Shown here piece after piece: positions 5,266-6,458 of a stretch of 6,458 nucleotides of DNA. Numbering within the stretch: position 1 is the stretch's first letter; each line of letters begins with the position of its first letter. Position numbers and translations under genes: made by a program. This stretch comes from Candidatus Borrarchaeota archaeon (lineage in GTDB: Archaea > Asgardarchaeota > Sifarchaeia > Borrarchaeales > Borrarchaeaceae). The DNA lies in the NCBI GenBank assembly GCA_016840645.1, contig JAEORY010000232.1, forward strand, positions 1-6,458, written 5' to 3'. The notes beneath the pieces are model-generated. The model did not search any database and had not been told where the DNA came from. It worked only from the letters and a program-made list of their open reading frames with translations.

Positions 5266-5612
5266 TTTAATAAATCAGGGTTCTCATAAATGTTTCCGAT
5301 TATTTCAAATGTTTTATCTCTATATGGCATCCTTTGTTTTCCTGTTCTATTTTCCCCACCACGAATATGTTTGATTGACCAACCACCACTCCATACGACT
5401 TCACATTTTCCATAATATTTGTGTTTCACAATATCCCCCTCATAGATTTCCTTTTCGTTCTTATCCTTTAAACCTGTGTATTGCATGATGTGGAATGTAT
5501 CTTTATGCTTTAATGCGAATATAAAACTAGCCATATCATTTAAAAACTCTTTCCATGTAATCATGGCTTTTGTGTGGTTAGCCCATGCTCTAAATTTAAT
5601 TTCTCTATTCAT
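5262..5612 (-). CDS. YopX-family phage protein
   Basis: 116 residues from the chosen start. The N-terminus NREIKFRAW, the central MQYTGLKDKNEKEIYEGDIVKHKYYG and the C-terminal FEIIGNIYENPDLL are the recognisable signature of the YopX family, which is common in phages and prophages and has no established biochemical role. An upstream in-frame ATG at 5633 would add seven residues (MSVNNYI) and overlap the SWIM gene by 11 bases. The inner ATG at 5612, 10 bases after that gene's stop, gives the family-typical N-terminus and is preferred. Neither start has a Shine-Dalgarno sequence. The stop overlaps the nuclease ATG by 4 bases. The neighbours suggest a nucleic-acid-metabolism cluster. Confidence 0.88.
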   Translation of the reverse strand: MNREIKFRAWANHTKAMITWKEFLNDMASFIFALKHKDTFHIMQYTGLKDKNEKEIYEGDIVKHKYYGKCEVVWSGGWSIKHIRGGENRTGKQRMPYRDKTFEIIGNIYENPDLLK

Positions 5613-5622
5613 AATATAATTA

Positions 5623-5892
5623 TTAACTGACATCTTCCATAAATTGTTTTAACTCAGGATCTTCCTCAACCTTTTCTTCAGTAGTCTTATAACTAGGGTT
5701 TTTACTGACCAAAGGTGCAATCTTCTTACCGATTTTAGCAGCCTTAGCACGTTCTATTGCTTTTTCCTGTGGGGTTTGATATTTCTCTTTGGGTTTTATC
5801 CCAAACACTTCTTCTGCTTCATAAACTGTAATATGTTTACAGTTCTGTCTGTATTTGAATGAGGGGCAAGAGCAGACTGGCTTTCCGTTCAC
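5623..5892 (-). CDS. SWIM-type zinc-finger protein; true start probably upstream by frameshift
   Basis: From the GTG at 5892 the product is 89 residues and contains a SWIM finger CxCx(8)CxH: CSCPSFKYRQNCKH, with Cys7, Cys9, Cys18 and His20 as zinc ligands, followed by a helical Lys/Glu-rich tail. SWIM fingers bind DNA or proteins. The GTG start looks wrong: the upstream codons in the same frame read KGKTGDYVITEV, which is the first strand expected of a SWIM domain, and they contain no ATG, GTG, TTG or CTG back to a TGA at 5979. Coding in this frame appears to begin at the A9 run in the end of the preceding gene, as a -1 frameshift extension (from 5958, 111 residues). A non-canonical ATA or ATT start, or a homopolymer sequencing error, are alternatives. 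Co-transcribed with the DUF669-like gene. Confidence 0.75.
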   Translation of the reverse strand: MNGKPVCSCPSFKYRQNCKHITVYEAEEVFGIKPKEKYQTPQEKAIERAKAAKIGKKIAPLVSKNPSYKTTEEKVEEDPELKQFMEDVS

Positions 5893-5945
5893 CTCTGTGA
5901 TTACATAATCACCAGTCTTGCCTTTAATCTTGCTTGTTTTTAACC

Positions 5946-6353
5946 TTATTCCTCGCTTTTTTTTTCCTCCTCTTCTTCAAATGGAGCTTCCTCCTCCTCT
6001 TCTTTTGGTTTACCTTCAATCTCTTCCAAAGACACTACATTACAATATTCATTGCCATTTGTAGCTTTGGTGATTTTAGTTGTGAATTTGACCATCTTAT
6101 TCACAAGCTTTTGTTCATCGAATTCACCCTCAGCTTTATCAAGTTTAACACCTGCAACAACTAATAAGTGATCGAATGATGGGAAACCTGGAGTGAAGAA
6201 ATGGCTGAAAAGTGAACCATCTTCTAAAGAAAATTCAACAATCAGCTTATCTGTTCCATCCGGATTATTAAAGATGCTTACTTTATGAATCACTGCTTCA
6301 TATTCTCCATCAGGAATCATAGTTTCTGCACCTCTTTTGTATGGGAAAGCCAT
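5946..6353 (-). CDS. DUF669-like single-stranded-DNA-binding candidate, short (0-frame) form
   Basis: 135 residues. The pattern IPDGEYEAVIHKVSIFNNPDGTDKLIVEFSLEDGS, then LLVVAGVKLD, then LVNKMVKFTTKITKATNGNEYCNVVSLEEI matches my memory of phage DUF669 proteins, which are thought to act as single-strand DNA-binding OB-fold-like factors. Residues 115-135 are an acidic tail (EEEEEAPFEEEEEKKSEE), as in SSB proteins, where such tails recruit partners. The start ATG at 6353 lies about 11 bases after a predicted transcription start and has no Shine-Dalgarno sequence (ATTTAATTATG). The tail ends three codons after an A9 run with a perfect A_AAA_AAA slippery site. The downstream SWIM frame has no normal start of its own, so this gene may also give a 243-residue fusion ending at 5623. 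The DUF669 assignment is by pattern only. Confidence 0.75.
   Translation of the reverse strand: MAFPYKRGAETMIPDGEYEAVIHKVSIFNNPDGTDKLIVEFSLEDGSLFSHFFTPGFPSFDHLLVVAGVKLDKAEGEFDEQKLVNKMVKFTTKITKATNGNEYCNVVSLEEIEGKPKEEEEEAPFEEEEEKKSEE
5957..5965 (-). other. A9 slippery run, candidate -1 programmed frameshift or transcriptional slippage site
   Basis: On the - strand nine consecutive A residues read in the 0 frame as GAA AAA AAA AGC, giving the ideal A_AAA_AAA heptamer (5964-5958). After a -1 slip, translation continues AAG CGA into the SWIM frame to TAA at 5625-5623. The 0-frame stop comes three codons later. Two SD-like GGAGG strings lie upstream; the nearer ends at 5966, only 2 bases before the P-site codon, closer than in E. 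coli dnaX. No obvious strong stem-loop follows. Confidence 0.6.
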
Positions 6354-6370
6354 AATTAAATGGGTTAAAA

Positions 6371-6399
6371 AATATAATATTATTTTAGCATGGTTTCAA
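6371..6399 (-). promoter_or_regulatory. Sigma70-type promoter for the DUF669-like gene
   Basis: On the - strand TTGAAA (6399-6394) is followed after exactly 17 bp by TATATT (6376-6371). The predicted start near 6364 leaves about 11 bases to the ATG at 6353. The -35 lies inside the end of the preceding coding region. The region is AT-rich, so chance matches are possible, but the spacing matches the other three promoters. Confidence 0.5.
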
Positions 6400-6458
6400 T
6401 TTCTTTAATTCTTTCTCCTCCTCTTTTAATACCAATTTTTAATTTTTCCTGCATTTCA
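6380..6458 (-). CDS. C-terminal end of an unidentified gene (5' truncated by window edge)
   Basis: The - strand frame is open to the right edge and ends at TAA 6382-6380, 26 bases before the DUF669-like gene. About 25 residues are visible, Lys/Glu/Ile-rich and helical (KIGIKRGGERIKEIETMLK). A Met codon at 6454 could start a 24-residue peptide, but the end of a longer upstream gene is more likely given the close packing. No function can be assigned. Confidence 0.5.
   Translation of the reverse strand, partial: EMQEKLKIGIKRGGERIKEIETMLK

Noticed and set aside
5613..5633. ATG 5633 as start of the YopX-family gene
   Set aside because: It adds seven residues not typical of the family and overlaps the preceding gene; the inner ATG gives the standard N-terminus.
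5934..6164. Phe/Leu-rich membrane-like frame on the + strand
   Set aside because: It is the complement of the acidic Glu-rich tail and body of the DUF669-like gene; poly-Glu codons read backwards as Phe/Leu/Ser.
1..6458. tRNA genes, CRISPR arrays, insertion sequences or attachment sites
   Set aside because: No cloverleaf, regularly spaced repeat, transposase motif or flanking terminal repeats were seen on either strand by eye.

Overview
The window looks like part of an AT-rich double-stranded DNA phage genome (or prophage). Virion-type genes lie on the + strand. A tightly packed block of small replication, recombination, regulatory and lysis-type genes lies on the - strand. Stops are TAA, TAG and TGA, so the genetic code looks standard. 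Almost no start codon has a Shine-Dalgarno sequence; starts sit in A/T-rich contexts such as TTAATTATG or AAAAATG. Four sigma70-type promoters (TTG-type -35, exactly 17 bp spacer, TATAAT or TATATT -10) lie only a few to about 15 bases before start codons. Short-leader or near-leaderless initiation therefore seems the rule. The host cannot be named from the sequence; weak SD use fits several lineages, such as Bacteroidota or Patescibacteria.

Region 1 (1-2542, +): the 3' part of one virion-type gene, joined by a 1-base TAATG overlap to a 625-residue protein with a short N-terminal helical motif, a long Gly/Ala-rich amphipathic region and a helical C-terminal half. Both look like internal virion, tail or DNA-ejection proteins. 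Region 2 (2543-3209): a 42-residue membrane protein on the - strand and a C39-like cysteine peptidase on the + strand. They are driven by back-to-back promoters that share the same 38 bp and cannot both be occupied at once.

Region 3 (3206-4638, -): a probable operon from a near-consensus promoter. Its order is a small helical protein, a 56-residue membrane protein, a secreted glucosaminidase/muramidase-like enzyme whose 5' end overlaps the membrane-protein frame, then two small unknown helical proteins. The membrane-protein/wall-enzyme pair resembles a lysis cassette. Region 4 (4635-6458, -): the C-terminal end of an unknown gene, a DUF669-like single-strand-DNA-binding candidate, a SWIM zinc-finger protein, a YopX-family protein, a VRR-NUC nuclease and a small HTH protein.

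The most notable observation is at the junction of the DUF669-like and SWIM genes. The SWIM frame has no ATG, GTG, TTG or CTG start ahead of its first strand. It lies in the -1 frame relative to the upstream gene, and an A9 run containing a perfect A_AAA_AAA slippery heptamer sits a few codons before the upstream stop. A programmed -1 frameshift or transcriptional slippage would give a 243-residue DUF669-SWIM fusion alongside the 135-residue short form.
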